A DNA stretch of 64,000 nt from Isoptericola dokdonensis DS-3. GTDB taxonomy: Bacteria; Actinomycetota; Actinomycetes; Actinomycetales; Cellulomonadaceae. The DNA lies in assembly GCF_001636295.1 (NCBI RefSeq), contig NZ_CP014209.1, positions 2,108,001 to 2,172,000 on the forward strand, read 5' to 3'. Position numbers and translations under genes: made by a program. Below, piece by piece: positions 9,713 through 18,517 of the stretch (its first letter is position 1; the number at the start of each line of letters is the position of its first letter). The notes beneath the pieces are model-generated. The model searched no databases and was not told the DNA's origin. It was given only the letters and a program-made list of their open reading frames with translations.

Positions 9713-10345
9713 TCAGTCGAGGGACCCGGCGCGCCACAGTGCCGCCGCGTGCTCCAGCTCCCCCGCCGTGCCGACCAGGTCCGCCGCGCCGCGCGTCATG
9801 CGGGCGGCGCCGTCGGGGTCGGCGACCTCACGGGCGTCGGCGTCGTAGGCGGCGCCCGCCGCGAGGATGCGGCAGAAGGCGGCGGCCCGCTCCAGCGCGA
9901 CGGCCAGGTCGCCGGCGAACACCCCGGACAGGACGGTGTCGGCGAGCGCCCGCAGGTCGTCGGGCGACGGCGGCCGGGGCACGCCGGCGACGACCTCGGC
10001 GACGGGGGCGACGTCGACGCCGAGCCGGTACCGCAGCCCGACGGTGCGCGGATCGCGACGCACCCACTCCCGCAGCGCGTAGAGGCGCCAGAGCGCCCCG
10101 GGCAGGGTGGCGGGGGCGGCGTCGGCCCACAGCCCGGCGACGACGTCGAGGCCTTCGTCCTCCACGAGCCGCACCAGGCGCGCCACGACCTCGGGGTCCT
10201 CGGCGGCCCGGGCGCGATGGACGACGGCGCGCGCGGTGGTGTGCGCGACCTCGTCCCGGCGGGCCGGGTCGAGGTCGCCCGGCAGCTCGTCGGCGTCCCG
10301 CGGGTCGAGCATGGCGGGGCGGCGGAACCGTGGTGCGGACGTCAC
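9713..10345 (-). CDS. Conserved hypothetical actinobacterial protein
   Basis: I do not recognise a function. The product (about 210 aa) is soluble, with no signal peptide or membrane segment. It is rich in acidic residues and Ala/Arg, with helical segments such as DPARRDEVAHTTARAVVHRARA and PGALWRLYALREWVRRDP. Codon use matches the surrounding chromosome. The start is uncertain: GTG 10345 has GGAGG almost touching it, ATG 10312 lacks a clear site, and the frame is open to 10441. It is transcribed divergently from the sugar porter gene across about 150 bp. Confidence 0.65.
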   Translation of the reverse strand: MTSAPRFRRPAMLDPRDADELPGDLDPARRDEVAHTTARAVVHRARAAEDPEVVARLVRLVEDEGLDVVAGLWADAAPATLPGALWRLYALREWVRRDPRTVGLRYRLGVDVAPVAEVVAGVPRPPSPDDLRALADTVLSGVFAGDLAVALERAAAFCRILAAGAAYDADAREVADPDGAARMTRGAADLVGTAGELEHAAALWRAGSLD

Positions 10346-10494
10346 CCCTCCAGTGTCGCAGGCGCCCGACCGGGCCATGCCGGCCCGTGCCGTGGACGGG
10401 AGGCCGTCCACCGTGCCGACCTGCGAGGACCGACCTAGCATCGGCTGGAGTCGGCCTGACCGGTCGATGTCCCTGATCCTCGAGGAGTGACGAC

Positions 10495-11952
10495 ATGTCG
10501 GATCCTGTTCCCGCCGGCACAGATGCCCGCGGGGCCCACCGCAAGGCGATGGGGCTGGCCATCTCGGCGGCGGTGGGTGGCTTCCTGTTCGGCTTCGACT
10601 CCTCGGTGATCAACGGAGCGGTCGAGGCGATCGAGGGTCAGTTCGAGCTCGACTCCTCCGTGACGGGGCTCGTGGTGGCCGTCGCCCTGCTCGGGTGCGC
10701 CCTGGGCGCCTGGGGTGCCGGTCGCCTGGCCGACCGGTGGGGCCGCATCCGCATCATGGTCCTGGGCTCCGGGTTGTTCCTGGTGTCGTCGATCCTGTCG
10801 GCGATCGCCTGGTCGGCACTGGACCTGTCGATCTGGCGGTTCATGGCGGGTGTCGGCATCGGCATCGCGTCGGTCATCGCGCCGGCGTACATCGCGGAGA
10901 TCGCCCCGGCGACGATCCGCGGGACGCTCGGGTCGATGCAGCAGCTCGCCATCACGGTCGGTATCTTCGCGGCGCTGCTCAGCGACCAGCTCCTGGCGGA
11001 GGCCGCGGGCGGTGCCGCGAACGAGCTCTGGCTGGGCTGGGAGGCCTGGCGGTGGATGTTCATGGTCGGGGTGGTCCCGGCGATCGTGTACGGGGTGCTG
11101 GCGCTCCGGATGCCGGAGTCGCCGCGGTTCCTGGTGGCCCGCGGCCGGGTGGACGAGGCCCGTTCCGTCCTCGACTCGGTGCTGGGGCCCGAGGAGAACG
11201 TGGGCGACCGGATCGACGACATCCAGCGCTCGATCGCGATGGACGAGAAGAACGCCGAGCAGGGTTCGCTGCGGGGCAACGGGTTCCTCGGCCTGAAGTC
11301 GATCGTCTGGGTGGGCATCCTGCTGGCGGTGTTCCAGCAGTTCGTCGGCATCAACGTGATCTTCTACTACTCGACGACGCTGTGGCAGGCGGTCGGCTTC
11401 GACGAGTCGCAGGCGTTCCTGGTCTCGACGATCACGGCGGTGACGAACATCGCGGTGACGTTCATCGCGATCGCGCTGATCGACAAGGTGGGCCGCCGCC
11501 CGCTGCTGCTCATCGGTTCGGCGGGCATGGCCGTGTCGCTGCTGGCGATGGCGGCGGTGTTCACGCAGGGCACCACGACGGTGGACGCCGCGACGGGCGA
11601 GTCGACCCTGTCGCTGGGCGACCCGTGGGCGACGATCGCGCTGATCGGTGCGAACGCGTTCGTGGTGTTCTTCGGCGCGACGTGGGGCCCGCTGATGTGG
11701 GTGATGCTCGGCGAGATGTTCCCGAACCGCATCCGGGCCGCGGCGCTGGGCCTGGCGGCGGCGGTGAACTGGATCGCGAACTTCACGATCACGCTGACGT
11801 TCCCGCCGATGCTCTCGAACCTGGGCCCGGCGGTGCCGTACGGCCTGTACGGGACGTTCGCGGCGCTGTCGTTCTTCTTCGTCCTGTGGAAGGTGGACGA
11901 GACGAAGGGCAAGGAGCTGGAGGACATGACGGAGGACGTGCGGCACCGCTGA
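10495..11952 (+). CDS. Sugar porter, major facilitator superfamily
   Basis: A 485-aa transporter with 12 predicted membrane segments, of the sugar-porter branch of MFS, most likely a proton-linked monosaccharide importer. Signatures are GGFLFGFDSSVINGAVEAI at the N-terminus, RLADRWGRIR after TM2, MPESPRFLV in the central loop, QQFVGINVIFYYS in TM7, VGRRPLL, and the final DETKGKELEDM. GAGGAG sits about nine bases before the ATG. No sugar regulator or kinase is adjacent, so the substrate is unknown. A strong hairpin follows the stop. Confidence 0.92.
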   Translation: MSDPVPAGTDARGAHRKAMGLAISAAVGGFLFGFDSSVINGAVEAIEGQFELDSSVTGLVVAVALLGCALGAWGAGRLADRWGRIRIMVLGSGLFLVSSILSAIAWSALDLSIWRFMAGVGIGIASVIAPAYIAEIAPATIRGTLGSMQQLAITVGIFAALLSDQLLAEAAGGAANELWLGWEAWRWMFMVGVVPAIVYGVLALRMPESPRFLVARGRVDEARSVLDSVLGPEENVGDRIDDIQRSIAMDEKNAEQGSLRGNGFLGLKSIVWVGILLAVFQQFVGINVIFYYSTTLWQAVGFDESQAFLVSTITAVTNIAVTFIAIALIDKVGRRPLLLIGSAGMAVSLLAMAAVFTQGTTTVDAATGESTLSLGDPWATIALIGANAFVVFFGATWGPLMWVMLGEMFPNRIRAAALGLAAAVNWIANFTITLTFPPMLSNLGPAVPYGLYGTFAALSFFFVLWKVDETKGKELEDMTEDVRHR

Positions 11953-11972
11953 CGCCCGCACGCCCGCGCACG

Positions 11973-12005
11973 ACGGCGGCCGCCTCCTGAGGGGGCGGCC
12001 GCCGT
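11973..12005. terminator. Terminator after the sugar porter gene
   Basis: A 12-bp perfect stem (ACGGCGGCCGCC and its complement) extended by a G-T pair, with a small loop, starting 21 bases after the stop codon. Confidence 0.8.
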
Positions 12006-12037
12006 TCTGCGTGCACGGGAATGAACCGAGCCGACAT

Positions 12038-12078
12038 TTGCTTGCTGCAAGCAACACCCATATGGTTGCGCCAAGCAA
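12038..12078 (+). promoter_or_regulatory. Promoter and twin operator of the MarR-exporter operon
   Basis: A 17-bp inverted repeat TTGCTTGCTGCAAGCAA at 12038-12054 (8-bp arms, one central base) covers a -35-like TTGCTT. After a 17-bp spacer comes a -10-like TATGGT at 12061-12066. A second, poorer site TTGC-N5-GCAA lies at 12066-12078, its centre 26 bp from the first. A repressor on both sites would block RNA polymerase, which suggests autoregulation by the MarR protein encoded 18 bp downstream. Confidence 0.75.
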
Positions 12079-12095
12079 TCAGCAGGAGAGACGTC

Positions 12096-12545
12096 ATGAC
12101 GGATCCGGGACGCACCCTCATCAGCGCCCTGCAGGCCCTCGGCCGCGCCCAGCGCGACGCGGCCGCGCACCTCGCCGAGTCGCTGGGCTGCCCCCGGGCA
12201 GGCCTCGGCATCGTGCTCCTCCTCGACGGGCGGGGCACGCTGCCGCTCTGCGAGGTCGCCGAGATCCTCAAGGTGGACTCGTCGGTCGCGAGCCGGCAGG
12301 TCAGCGCCCTGGTCGACGCCGGGCTCGTCCGACGCACCGTCGACGACCACGACCGCCGCGCCCGCACCCTCGAGCTCACCGCCGACGGACGGGCGCTCGC
12401 CGCGGACGCCGGCCGGTCGTTCGACCGCCTGGTCTCCGTCGGGTTCGCCGACTGGGACGAGACCGACCTCCTGCACGCCGCCCACCAGATCCGCAGCGTC
12501 GCGGACGCCATCACCTCGGTCCCCCGGGAGGAACTCGTCCGATGA
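12096..12545 (+). CDS. MarR-family regulator of the adjacent exporter
   Basis: A 149-aa winged-helix repressor. The recognition region reads LCEVAEILKVDSSVASRQVSALVDAGLVRRTVDDHDRRARTL-like, with the conserved DxRxR wing (DDHDRRAR). The ATG at 12096 follows GGAGAG. The frame is open further upstream but would run through the promoter and operators. Its stop overlaps the start of the MFS exporter gene (ATGA), a typical repressor-exporter pair responding to an aromatic or antibiotic compound. Confidence 0.88.
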   Translation: MTDPGRTLISALQALGRAQRDAAAHLAESLGCPRAGLGIVLLLDGRGTLPLCEVAEILKVDSSVASRQVSALVDAGLVRRTVDDHDRRARTLELTADGRALAADAGRSFDRLVSVGFADWDETDLLHAAHQIRSVADAITSVPREELVR

Positions 12546-14113
12546 CCACCACCGCACCACCCGCAGCCGCCATGACCCGGCGCGAGACGCTAGAAGCACT
12601 GTCCGGCATCCTGCTCGGCGTCTTCGTCTCGCTGCTGGCCACCACCATCACCTCGACGTCGCTGCCGCACATCGTCAGCGACCTCGGCGGCTCCCAGCAC
12701 TCCTACACGTGGGTCGTCACCGCGATGCTGCTCACGATGACGATCTCCACCCCCCTGTGGGGCAAGCTGGCCGACCTCACCAACCGCAAGGTCCTCATCC
12801 AGATCGCCCTGGTGATCACCGTCGTGTCCGCCGCGGCGGCCGGCCTCTCGCAGAACATCGAGACCCTCATCGGGTTCCGCGCGGTGCAGGGCATCGGCGC
12901 GGGCGGCCTCACGGCGCTGGCGACCGTCCTCATGGCCGACATCATCAGCCCGCGCGAGCGCGGCAAGTACATGGGCCTCATGGGCGGCGTCATGGCGGTC
13001 GCGCAGATCGGCGGCCCGCTGCTGGGCGGCATCCTCACCGACTCGATCGGCTGGCGCTGGACCTTCTTCGTCGGCATCCCGTTCGCCGTCGCCGCGGCCG
13101 TCACCCTGCAGAAGACCCTGCACCTGCCCACCCGCGAGCAGCGCAAGGTCACCATCGACTACGCGGGCGCGGCGCTCATCGCCGTCGCCGTCGCGCTGCT
13201 CCTGCTGTGGGTCACCTTCGCCGGCGACCAGTTCGACTGGGTGTCCTGGCAGACGGCGGCGATGGTCGGCGGTGCCGTGCTGGCGCTCGTCGCGACCGTG
13301 TTCGTCGAGCGTTCCGCCACCGAACCGATCATCCCGCTGCACCTGTTCCGGAACCGCACCTTCGTGCTCTCCGTCATCGGCTCGGCCTCCGTGGGCGTGG
13401 CGATGTTCGGCACGGCCGTGTTCCTCAGCCAGTACTTCCAGCTCGCCCGCGGCAAGACCCCCACCGAGTCGGGCCTCCTCACCATCCCCATGGTGGTCGG
13501 CACGATGCTGGCGGGCCTCGTCCTGGGCCGCATCATCTCGGCCACGGGCCGCTACAAGGCGATCATGGTCGGCGGCGCCGCGGTGCTGTCGCTGTCCCTG
13601 TTCGGGCTGTCGACGATCGAGGTGGACACGAGCTTCGTCGTCATCTCCGTCTACCTGTTCGGCCTGGGCATCTCCGTGGGTGCCCTCATGCAGAACCTCG
13701 TGCTCGCCACCCAGAACACGCTGGCCGTGCACGAGATGGGCGCGGGCACCTCGGGCGTCGCGTTCTTCCGGTCGCTCGGCGGCGCCATCGGCGTGTCCGT
13801 GCTCGGCGCCGTGATGGCGAGCCAGGTGAAGGACGGCATCACGTCCGGGCTCGCCGAGCTCGGCGTGCCGGCCTCGGCGCTCGGCGACAGCGCCGGTGCC
13901 GTCCCCGACCTGTCGACGCTCCCCGACCCGGTGGCCGCGGTCATCGCGTCGGCATACTCCGACGGCATCACCGAGATCTTCCTGCTCGCTGTGCCGATGG
14001 CGGTCATCTCGCTCGTGGCCGTCCTGTTCATCAAGGAGGTCCCGCTGGGGCAGCGTTCGGGCATCGAGCAGCTGCGCGACGAGCAGGTCGTCGAGGAGCC
14101 GGTCACGGCCTGA
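12542..14113 (+). CDS. Multidrug exporter, MFS DHA2 (EmrB/QacA) family
   Basis: A 523-aa inner-membrane antiporter with about 14 predicted membrane segments. Family motifs include LPHIVSDLGG, GKLADLTNRKVLI, FRAVQGIGAGGLTALATVLMAD and SIGWRWTFFVGIP. It should export lipophilic or toxic compounds in exchange for protons. The ATG at 12542 overlaps the stop of the MarR gene by four bases, so translation is coupled and expression follows the operator upstream. A 14-bp hairpin terminator follows. Confidence 0.92.
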   Translation: MTTTAPPAAAMTRRETLEALSGILLGVFVSLLATTITSTSLPHIVSDLGGSQHSYTWVVTAMLLTMTISTPLWGKLADLTNRKVLIQIALVITVVSAAAAGLSQNIETLIGFRAVQGIGAGGLTALATVLMADIISPRERGKYMGLMGGVMAVAQIGGPLLGGILTDSIGWRWTFFVGIPFAVAAAVTLQKTLHLPTREQRKVTIDYAGAALIAVAVALLLLWVTFAGDQFDWVSWQTAAMVGGAVLALVATVFVERSATEPIIPLHLFRNRTFVLSVIGSASVGVAMFGTAVFLSQYFQLARGKTPTESGLLTIPMVVGTMLAGLVLGRIISATGRYKAIMVGGAAVLSLSLFGLSTIEVDTSFVVISVYLFGLGISVGALMQNLVLATQNTLAVHEMGAGTSGVAFFRSLGGAIGVSVLGAVMASQVKDGITSGLAELGVPASALGDSAGAVPDLSTLPDPVAAVIASAYSDGITEIFLLAVPMAVISLVAVLFIKEVPLGQRSGIEQLRDEQVVEEPVTA

Positions 14114-14135
14114 TCCCGGCCCGTCCCGCACCGTC

Positions 14136-14170
14136 GGAGGGCGGTCCGCACACCCCGCGGACCGCCCTCC
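14136..14170. terminator. Terminator after the exporter gene
   Basis: A perfect 14-bp stem (GGAGGGCGGTCCGC and its complement) with a seven-base loop, 22 bases after the exporter stop codon. Confidence 0.85.
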
Positions 14171-14273
14171 GGGGCGTCCCAGGGCTCAACTTCACCCGCT
14201 CATGGACCGTCCTGGCGGAAATCGTGACCTGAATGCGTCGCGGAAACGTCGCCGCAGGCGTCATCATGAGGCC

Positions 14274-14795
14274 ATGCACGACGCCGAGAGCAACCTGCCG
14301 GACCCGAGCACCGACCCGTTCGGCGCGCTCGAACGCGAGGTGCGCCTCCTGATCCGCCGCGCCCAGTCCATGGCCGCGCAGACGGCGGCACGGATCCATC
14401 CGGAGCTCAACGCGTCCGCGTACCCCCTGCTGGCCCACATCGCGAAGCACCCCGGGACGCGCGGCTCCGACCTCGCCGCCCACTTCGGCGTCGGCCGGGC
14501 CACCGTGTCCCGTCAGCTCAGCCGGCTCGAGGACCTCGGCCTGGTGCGGCGCCGGGTCGACCCGGCGGACACCCGCGGCCAGCTCATCACCCTCACCGAG
14601 GACGGCGCCGCCCGGTTCGTGCGTGCCCGCGACGCCCGCATCACGATGCTCGAGCACGCGCTGACCGACTGGGAGAAGTCCGACGTCTCGGAGCTCGCGT
14701 CGCTCATGCGCCGGTACTCCACGGACGTGGTCGCCTGGCTGGACACGCACCAGGGGCGCCGCCTCAGCGGAGCAGACGCTCCCGCAGCGCACTGA
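14274..14795 (+). CDS. MarR-family transcriptional regulator
   Basis: A 173-aa winged-helix regulator, distinct from the MarR protein two genes upstream. The HTH reads GSDLAAHFGVGRATVSRQLSRLEDLGLV and the wing holds RRVDPADTRGQLITLT. The ATG at 14274 is the first sensible start; the frame is open upstream through the terminator of the exporter. Targets are unknown: no exporter lies downstream and the next gene is convergent. Its last 32 bases overlap the 3' end of the phosphatase gene on the other strand. Confidence 0.85.
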   Translation: MHDAESNLPDPSTDPFGALEREVRLLIRRAQSMAAQTAARIHPELNASAYPLLAHIAKHPGTRGSDLAAHFGVGRATVSRQLSRLEDLGLVRRRVDPADTRGQLITLTEDGAARFVRARDARITMLEHALTDWEKSDVSELASLMRRYSTDVVAWLDTHQGRRLSGADAPAAH

Positions 14796-15492
14796 CGACG
14801 TCCGGATCGCCGCCGTGCGCGGCGAACCACCCCGCCACCCCGCCGTCCTGCGCGGCCAGGTGGTCCAGCACCGCCTCGATCGCGTGCGGCGGCGCCGTGA
14901 GCAGCTCCGGCGGCAGCGCGGCCAGCACGTGCTCCGTCGGCCGGCCCGCCGTCGTCGACCCGGCCGGCCACGCGCGCGCCACGACCTGCACCATGTTCGG
15001 GTCGGTGCGCACGTAGTCGGCGACGATCTCGGCGCGGTCCACGCCGACCAGCGCCAGCACGATCGCGACGAGCACGCCGGTGCGGTCCTTGCCCGCTGTG
15101 CAGTGCACGAGGACGGGCGCGTCGTCGGCCGCGACGGCGCGGACGCCGTCCACGAGGTGCTGCGCGCCCACCCCGTCCAGCAGCTCGAGGTACAGGCGAG
15201 CGAGGTCGAACGGGACGGCGTCGCGCGCCTCCGCGTTCCGGGTGGCGCCGTCGAGCACCGGCAGCGTCAGGACCTGCGCGACGTCGGCCAGCGGGTGCGC
15301 TGCGGCACCCTCCCCCACGTCCCGCAGGTCCAGCACGGTCCGGGGCGGCCACGCCACGTCCCGCGGGGCCTCGTCACCCGCGTGCGGCGCGTCCGAGCGC
15401 AGCAGCACCCCCGGCCGCAGCGACTCCGACGCCGTCGCGACGTCGCGCAGGTTGACCAGGTGGGGCGGGGCAGCGGGGATCTCGACGCTCAT
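14764..15492 (-). CDS. Tyrosine/serine protein phosphatase family protein
   Basis: A 242-aa cytoplasmic phosphatase with the P-loop signature HCTAGKDRTG (CX5R), the Y_phosphatase3 type found in mycobacterial PtpB-like proteins and bacterial lipid phosphatases. The N-terminus contains NLRDVATASESLRPGVLLRSDAP, matching the family's NFRDVGG/RSG pattern. The ATG at 15492 is chosen because the open frame upstream encodes non-conserved, shadow-like sequence. Substrate, protein or phosphoinositide-like lipid, cannot be told. Its 3' end overlaps the convergent MarR gene by 32 bp. Confidence 0.87.
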   Translation of the reverse strand: MSVEIPAAPPHLVNLRDVATASESLRPGVLLRSDAPHAGDEAPRDVAWPPRTVLDLRDVGEGAAAHPLADVAQVLTLPVLDGATRNAEARDAVPFDLARLYLELLDGVGAQHLVDGVRAVAADDAPVLVHCTAGKDRTGVLVAIVLALVGVDRAEIVADYVRTDPNMVQVVARAWPAGSTTAGRPTEHVLAALPPELLTAPPHAIEAVLDHLAAQDGGVAGWFAAHGGDPDVVSALRERLLR

Positions 15493-15518
15493 GGCCCGAC
15501 CGTAGCGGAGCGGCCGCG

Positions 15519-15923
15519 TCAGGACTCGGCGGGCTCGAACGTCAGGCTGACGGAGTTCATGCAGTAGCGGTCGCCCGTCGGGGTCTGCGGGGCGTCGTCG
15601 AAGACGTGCCCCAGGTGGGAGCCGCAGCGGGCGCAGCGCACCTCGGTGCGCACCATGCCGAGGGAGCGGTCCTCGATCAGCTCGACCCGGTCCCCGGCGA
15701 GCGGCGTGTAGAAGGACGGCCATCCGCAGTGGGAGTCGAACTTCGTGCCGCTGCGGAAGAGCTCGTTGCTGCAGGCCCGACAGCGGTACACGCCGTCACG
15801 CTTCTCGTCGAGCAGCTCGCCGGTCCAGGCGCGCTCGGTGCCGGCCTGCCGCAGCACGTGGAACTCCTGCGGGTCCAGCTCGACGCGCCACTGGTCGTCG
15901 GTCTTGTTCACGTCGTAGGTCAT
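15519..15923 (-). CDS. msrB: Peptide-methionine (R)-S-oxide reductase
   Basis: A 134-aa repair enzyme that reduces the R-epimer of methionine sulfoxide in oxidised proteins. Two CxxC pairs (CRAC and CARC) form the structural zinc site, and the catalytic cysteine lies in RYCMNSVSL. The motif GWPSFYTPL is also typical. The ATG at 15923 gives normal family length; the frame extends 48 bases further. It lies 26 bp upstream of the phosphatase gene on the same strand and may be co-transcribed. Confidence 0.94.
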   Translation of the reverse strand: MTYDVNKTDDQWRVELDPQEFHVLRQAGTERAWTGELLDEKRDGVYRCRACSNELFRSGTKFDSHCGWPSFYTPLAGDRVELIEDRSLGMVRTEVRCARCGSHLGHVFDDAPQTPTGDRYCMNSVSLTFEPAES

Positions 15924-16006
15924 GCCCGGGTCAACCGTGGATCGACGTCCGATGTTCCGTCCGTCCCGCACCGCCGCTGCGGCGGCGCGGGACCGCGACG
16001 GCAGGA

Positions 16007-17506
16007 TCAGCGGCCGGAGCCGCCCTGGCGTCCCCGGGACTGGCCGGACCGACCGCCCTGCGCACCGGAGCGACCACCCTGGCCGGCGGGGCGGCCGCCC
16101 TGGCCGCGACCCGTGGGGGCTCCACCGCGGCCACCGGACCGGGTGCCGCCGCCCGCGCCGCCACCGGACTGCTGCTGTCCACCCTGGGCACCGCCACCGC
16201 CGGAGCGGCCGCGGCCGCTCCGACGACGCCGGGACGCGCCGCCTGCCGGGGCCTGGCCGCCGCCGGACCCGGCGCGCGAGGGCTGCTGCGGGGCCTGCAC
16301 CGGGGCGGGCTCCACGTGCGCCGCGACCTCGCCGACGAGCGCCGACACGACGGCGTCACCGGGGCGGACGTCCTGCGGGCGCGCCGAGATGCGGGCCTTG
16401 CGGGTGAGGTCGCGGACGTCGCCGCGCTCCTCGGGGAGCATGAGGGTGACGACGTCGCCGACGGACCCGGCACGGGCGGTCCGGCCCGAGCGGTGCAGGT
16501 ACGCCTTGTGCTCGGCGGGCGGGTCGACGTGCACGACGAGCTCGACCTCGTCGACGTGGATGCCGCGGGCCGCGATGTCGGTGGCGACCATGACCTTGAC
16601 GTCGCCGGAGGAGAACGCGGCGAGGTTGCGCTCGCGCGCGCCCTGGCCGAGGTTGCCGTGCAGGTCGACGGCGGGCACGCCCGCGGCGGTGAGCTGGCGG
16701 GCCAGCTTCTTCGCCTGGTGCTTGGTGCGGGTGAACAGCACCCGGCGGCCGGTGCCCTGGGCGAGCTGGTGCACGACGTCCCGCTTCACCTCCTTGTCGG
16801 CGACGGCGAGGATGTGGTGCGTCATCTGCGGCGGCGGCGCGGCGGCGTCGTCGACGGAGTGCGTGACGGGGTTGCTGAGGTAGCGCTTGACCAGCACGTC
16901 CACGCCGTTGTCGAGCGTGGCCGAGAACAGCAGCCGCTGACCGGTGCGGGGCGTGCGGTCCATGATGCGCTTCACGCCGGGCAGGAACCCGAGGTCGGCC
17001 ATGTGGTCAGCCTCGTCCAGCACGGTGATCTCGATGTCGTCGAGGCTGAGGAGCCGCTGGTTGAGCAGGTCCTCGAGGCGGCCGGGGCACGCGATGACGA
17101 CGTCGACGCCCGCGCCGAGCGCGGTCACCTGCCGGGACTGCGCGACACCGCCGAAGATGGTGGTCGTGCGCAGGCCGAGGGCCTCGGCGAGCGGCTTCAT
17201 CGTGGCGTCGATCTGGTTCGCCAGCTCGCGGGTCGGGCAGAGCACGAGGGCGCGGGGGCGGTTCGCGACGCGGCGGGAGCGCCCCTGCGCCTTGGCCTCC
17301 GCGGCGGACCGGGCGAGCCGAGTCACGACGGGCAGCGAGAACGCGAGGGTCTTGCCGGACCCGGTCCGGCCGCGCCCGAGGACGTCGCGGCCCGCCATCG
17401 TGTCCGGGAGGGACGCGGACTGGATGGGGAACGGGCTGGTGATGCCGGACGCCGTCAGGTGGGCGACGACGGGCGTGGGCAGGCCGAACTCGGTGAAGGT
17501 GGTCAC
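16007..17506 (-). CDS. DEAD-box RNA helicase with Gly/Arg-rich tail
   Basis: A 499-aa ATP-dependent RNA helicase. The core contains the Q-motif region (SPFPIQSASLP), motif I GRTGSGKT (about residues 46-53), PTRELA, DEAD (164-167), SAT in motif III and HRSGRTARAG in motif VI. The last 80 or so residues are a low-complexity Gly/Arg/Ser/Gln tail with several RGG-like repeats, which in related proteins binds RNA non-specifically. GTG 17506 is preceded by GAGAGG at eight bases. Such helicases act in ribosome assembly, RNA decay or cold adaptation; the specific role is not visible. Confidence 0.92.
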   Translation of the reverse strand: MTTFTEFGLPTPVVAHLTASGITSPFPIQSASLPDTMAGRDVLGRGRTGSGKTLAFSLPVVTRLARSAAEAKAQGRSRRVANRPRALVLCPTRELANQIDATMKPLAEALGLRTTTIFGGVAQSRQVTALGAGVDVVIACPGRLEDLLNQRLLSLDDIEITVLDEADHMADLGFLPGVKRIMDRTPRTGQRLLFSATLDNGVDVLVKRYLSNPVTHSVDDAAAPPPQMTHHILAVADKEVKRDVVHQLAQGTGRRVLFTRTKHQAKKLARQLTAAGVPAVDLHGNLGQGARERNLAAFSSGDVKVMVATDIAARGIHVDEVELVVHVDPPAEHKAYLHRSGRTARAGSVGDVVTLMLPEERGDVRDLTRKARISARPQDVRPGDAVVSALVGEVAAHVEPAPVQAPQQPSRAGSGGGQAPAGGASRRRRSGRGRSGGGGAQGGQQQSGGGAGGGTRSGGRGGAPTGRGQGGRPAGQGGRSGAQGGRSGQSRGRQGGSGR

Positions 17507-17744
17507 GCAGGAAGCCTCTCTGAGGACGTCGGGGACGTCCTGGGTCGGGTGATCGCCGCACGCAATCCGGGGGCGGATCTCCACGACGCAGAGGCGCGCG
17601 GACGCGCAACCTCGGTGCACCATTGTCGCACGGACACCCGCCGTCGTGCCGGGCGCACCGGCCTCGGCTACGTCACACGACCCGGGTGGAGACGGACGAG
17701 GCGTGCACCGCGGCCCCTCGGGACCTCCACGACCACGTGGTGGA

Positions 17745-18491
17745 ATGGGCGCCGTGGACGACTTCCTCACCGCGGCCGGCGACGTGATCGCGCAGATCTG
17801 GTCCGCCGCGACGACGCCCGTGCCGCCGCCCGACCAGGCGATCGTGCTGGCCGCCGGGCTCGCGGCCCTGGCCGTGGTGCTGGTGACCCCGGTGTGGCGG
17901 GTGGCGCGGCACGTCGTCACGATCGCGCACGAGGGCGCGCACGCCGTCGTCGCGATGCTCACCGGGCGGCGTCTGGACGGGATCCGGCTGCACTCCGACA
18001 CCTCGGGGCTCACGGTGACGGCCGGGCGCCCGCGCGGCGCCGGCATGGTCCTCACCGCGTTCGCCGGGTACGTCGGGCCGGGGCTCGTCGGCCTCGGGGC
18101 GGCCTGGCTGCTGCGGGCCGGCTACGCCGTCGGCCTGCTGTGGCTGCTCGTCGTGCTGCTCGCGCTGCTGCTGCTGAAGATCCGCAACTGGTTCGGTCTG
18201 TGGTCGGTGCTGGTGAGCGGCGCGCTGCTCGTGGCGGTGTCATGGTGGCTGGACCCGCAGGCCCAGTCCGCGGTCGCGTACGCCGTCACGTGGTTCCTGC
18301 TGCTGGGCTCCGTGCGCCCGGTGTTCGAGCTGCAGGCCCAGCGTTCCCGCGGGCGGGCCCGCAGCTCCGACGCCGACCAGCTCGGCCGGCTCACCGGTGT
18401 CCCCGCCGTCGTCTGGGTCGGGGTGTTCGTCGCGGTCACGGCGGGCTGCCTCGTCCTGGGTGCGACCTGGATCGTGCAGCCCGCCGCCTGA
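17745..18491 (+). CDS. M50-like membrane metallopeptidase family protein
   Basis: A 248-aa membrane protein with about six hydrophobic segments. An HEGAH (HExxH) zinc motif lies in VVTIAHEGAHAVVAMLTGRR, followed by the conserved phrase LHSDTSGLTV. This matches the actinobacterial M50 family of integral-membrane peptidases, which includes regulated intramembrane proteases. A third metal ligand is not obvious, so activity is uncertain. Start ATG 17745 was chosen over the longer upstream frame. The gene is divergent from the helicase gene and convergent with the DUF1206 gene. Confidence 0.8.
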   Translation: MGAVDDFLTAAGDVIAQIWSAATTPVPPPDQAIVLAAGLAALAVVLVTPVWRVARHVVTIAHEGAHAVVAMLTGRRLDGIRLHSDTSGLTVTAGRPRGAGMVLTAFAGYVGPGLVGLGAAWLLRAGYAVGLLWLLVVLLALLLLKIRNWFGLWSVLVSGALLVAVSWWLDPQAQSAVAYAVTWFLLLGSVRPVFELQAQRSRGRARSSDADQLGRLTGVPAVVWVGVFVAVTAGCLVLGATWIVQPAA

Positions 18492-18517
18492 CACGGGGGC
18501 CGTCGGTGGCGACGTCC

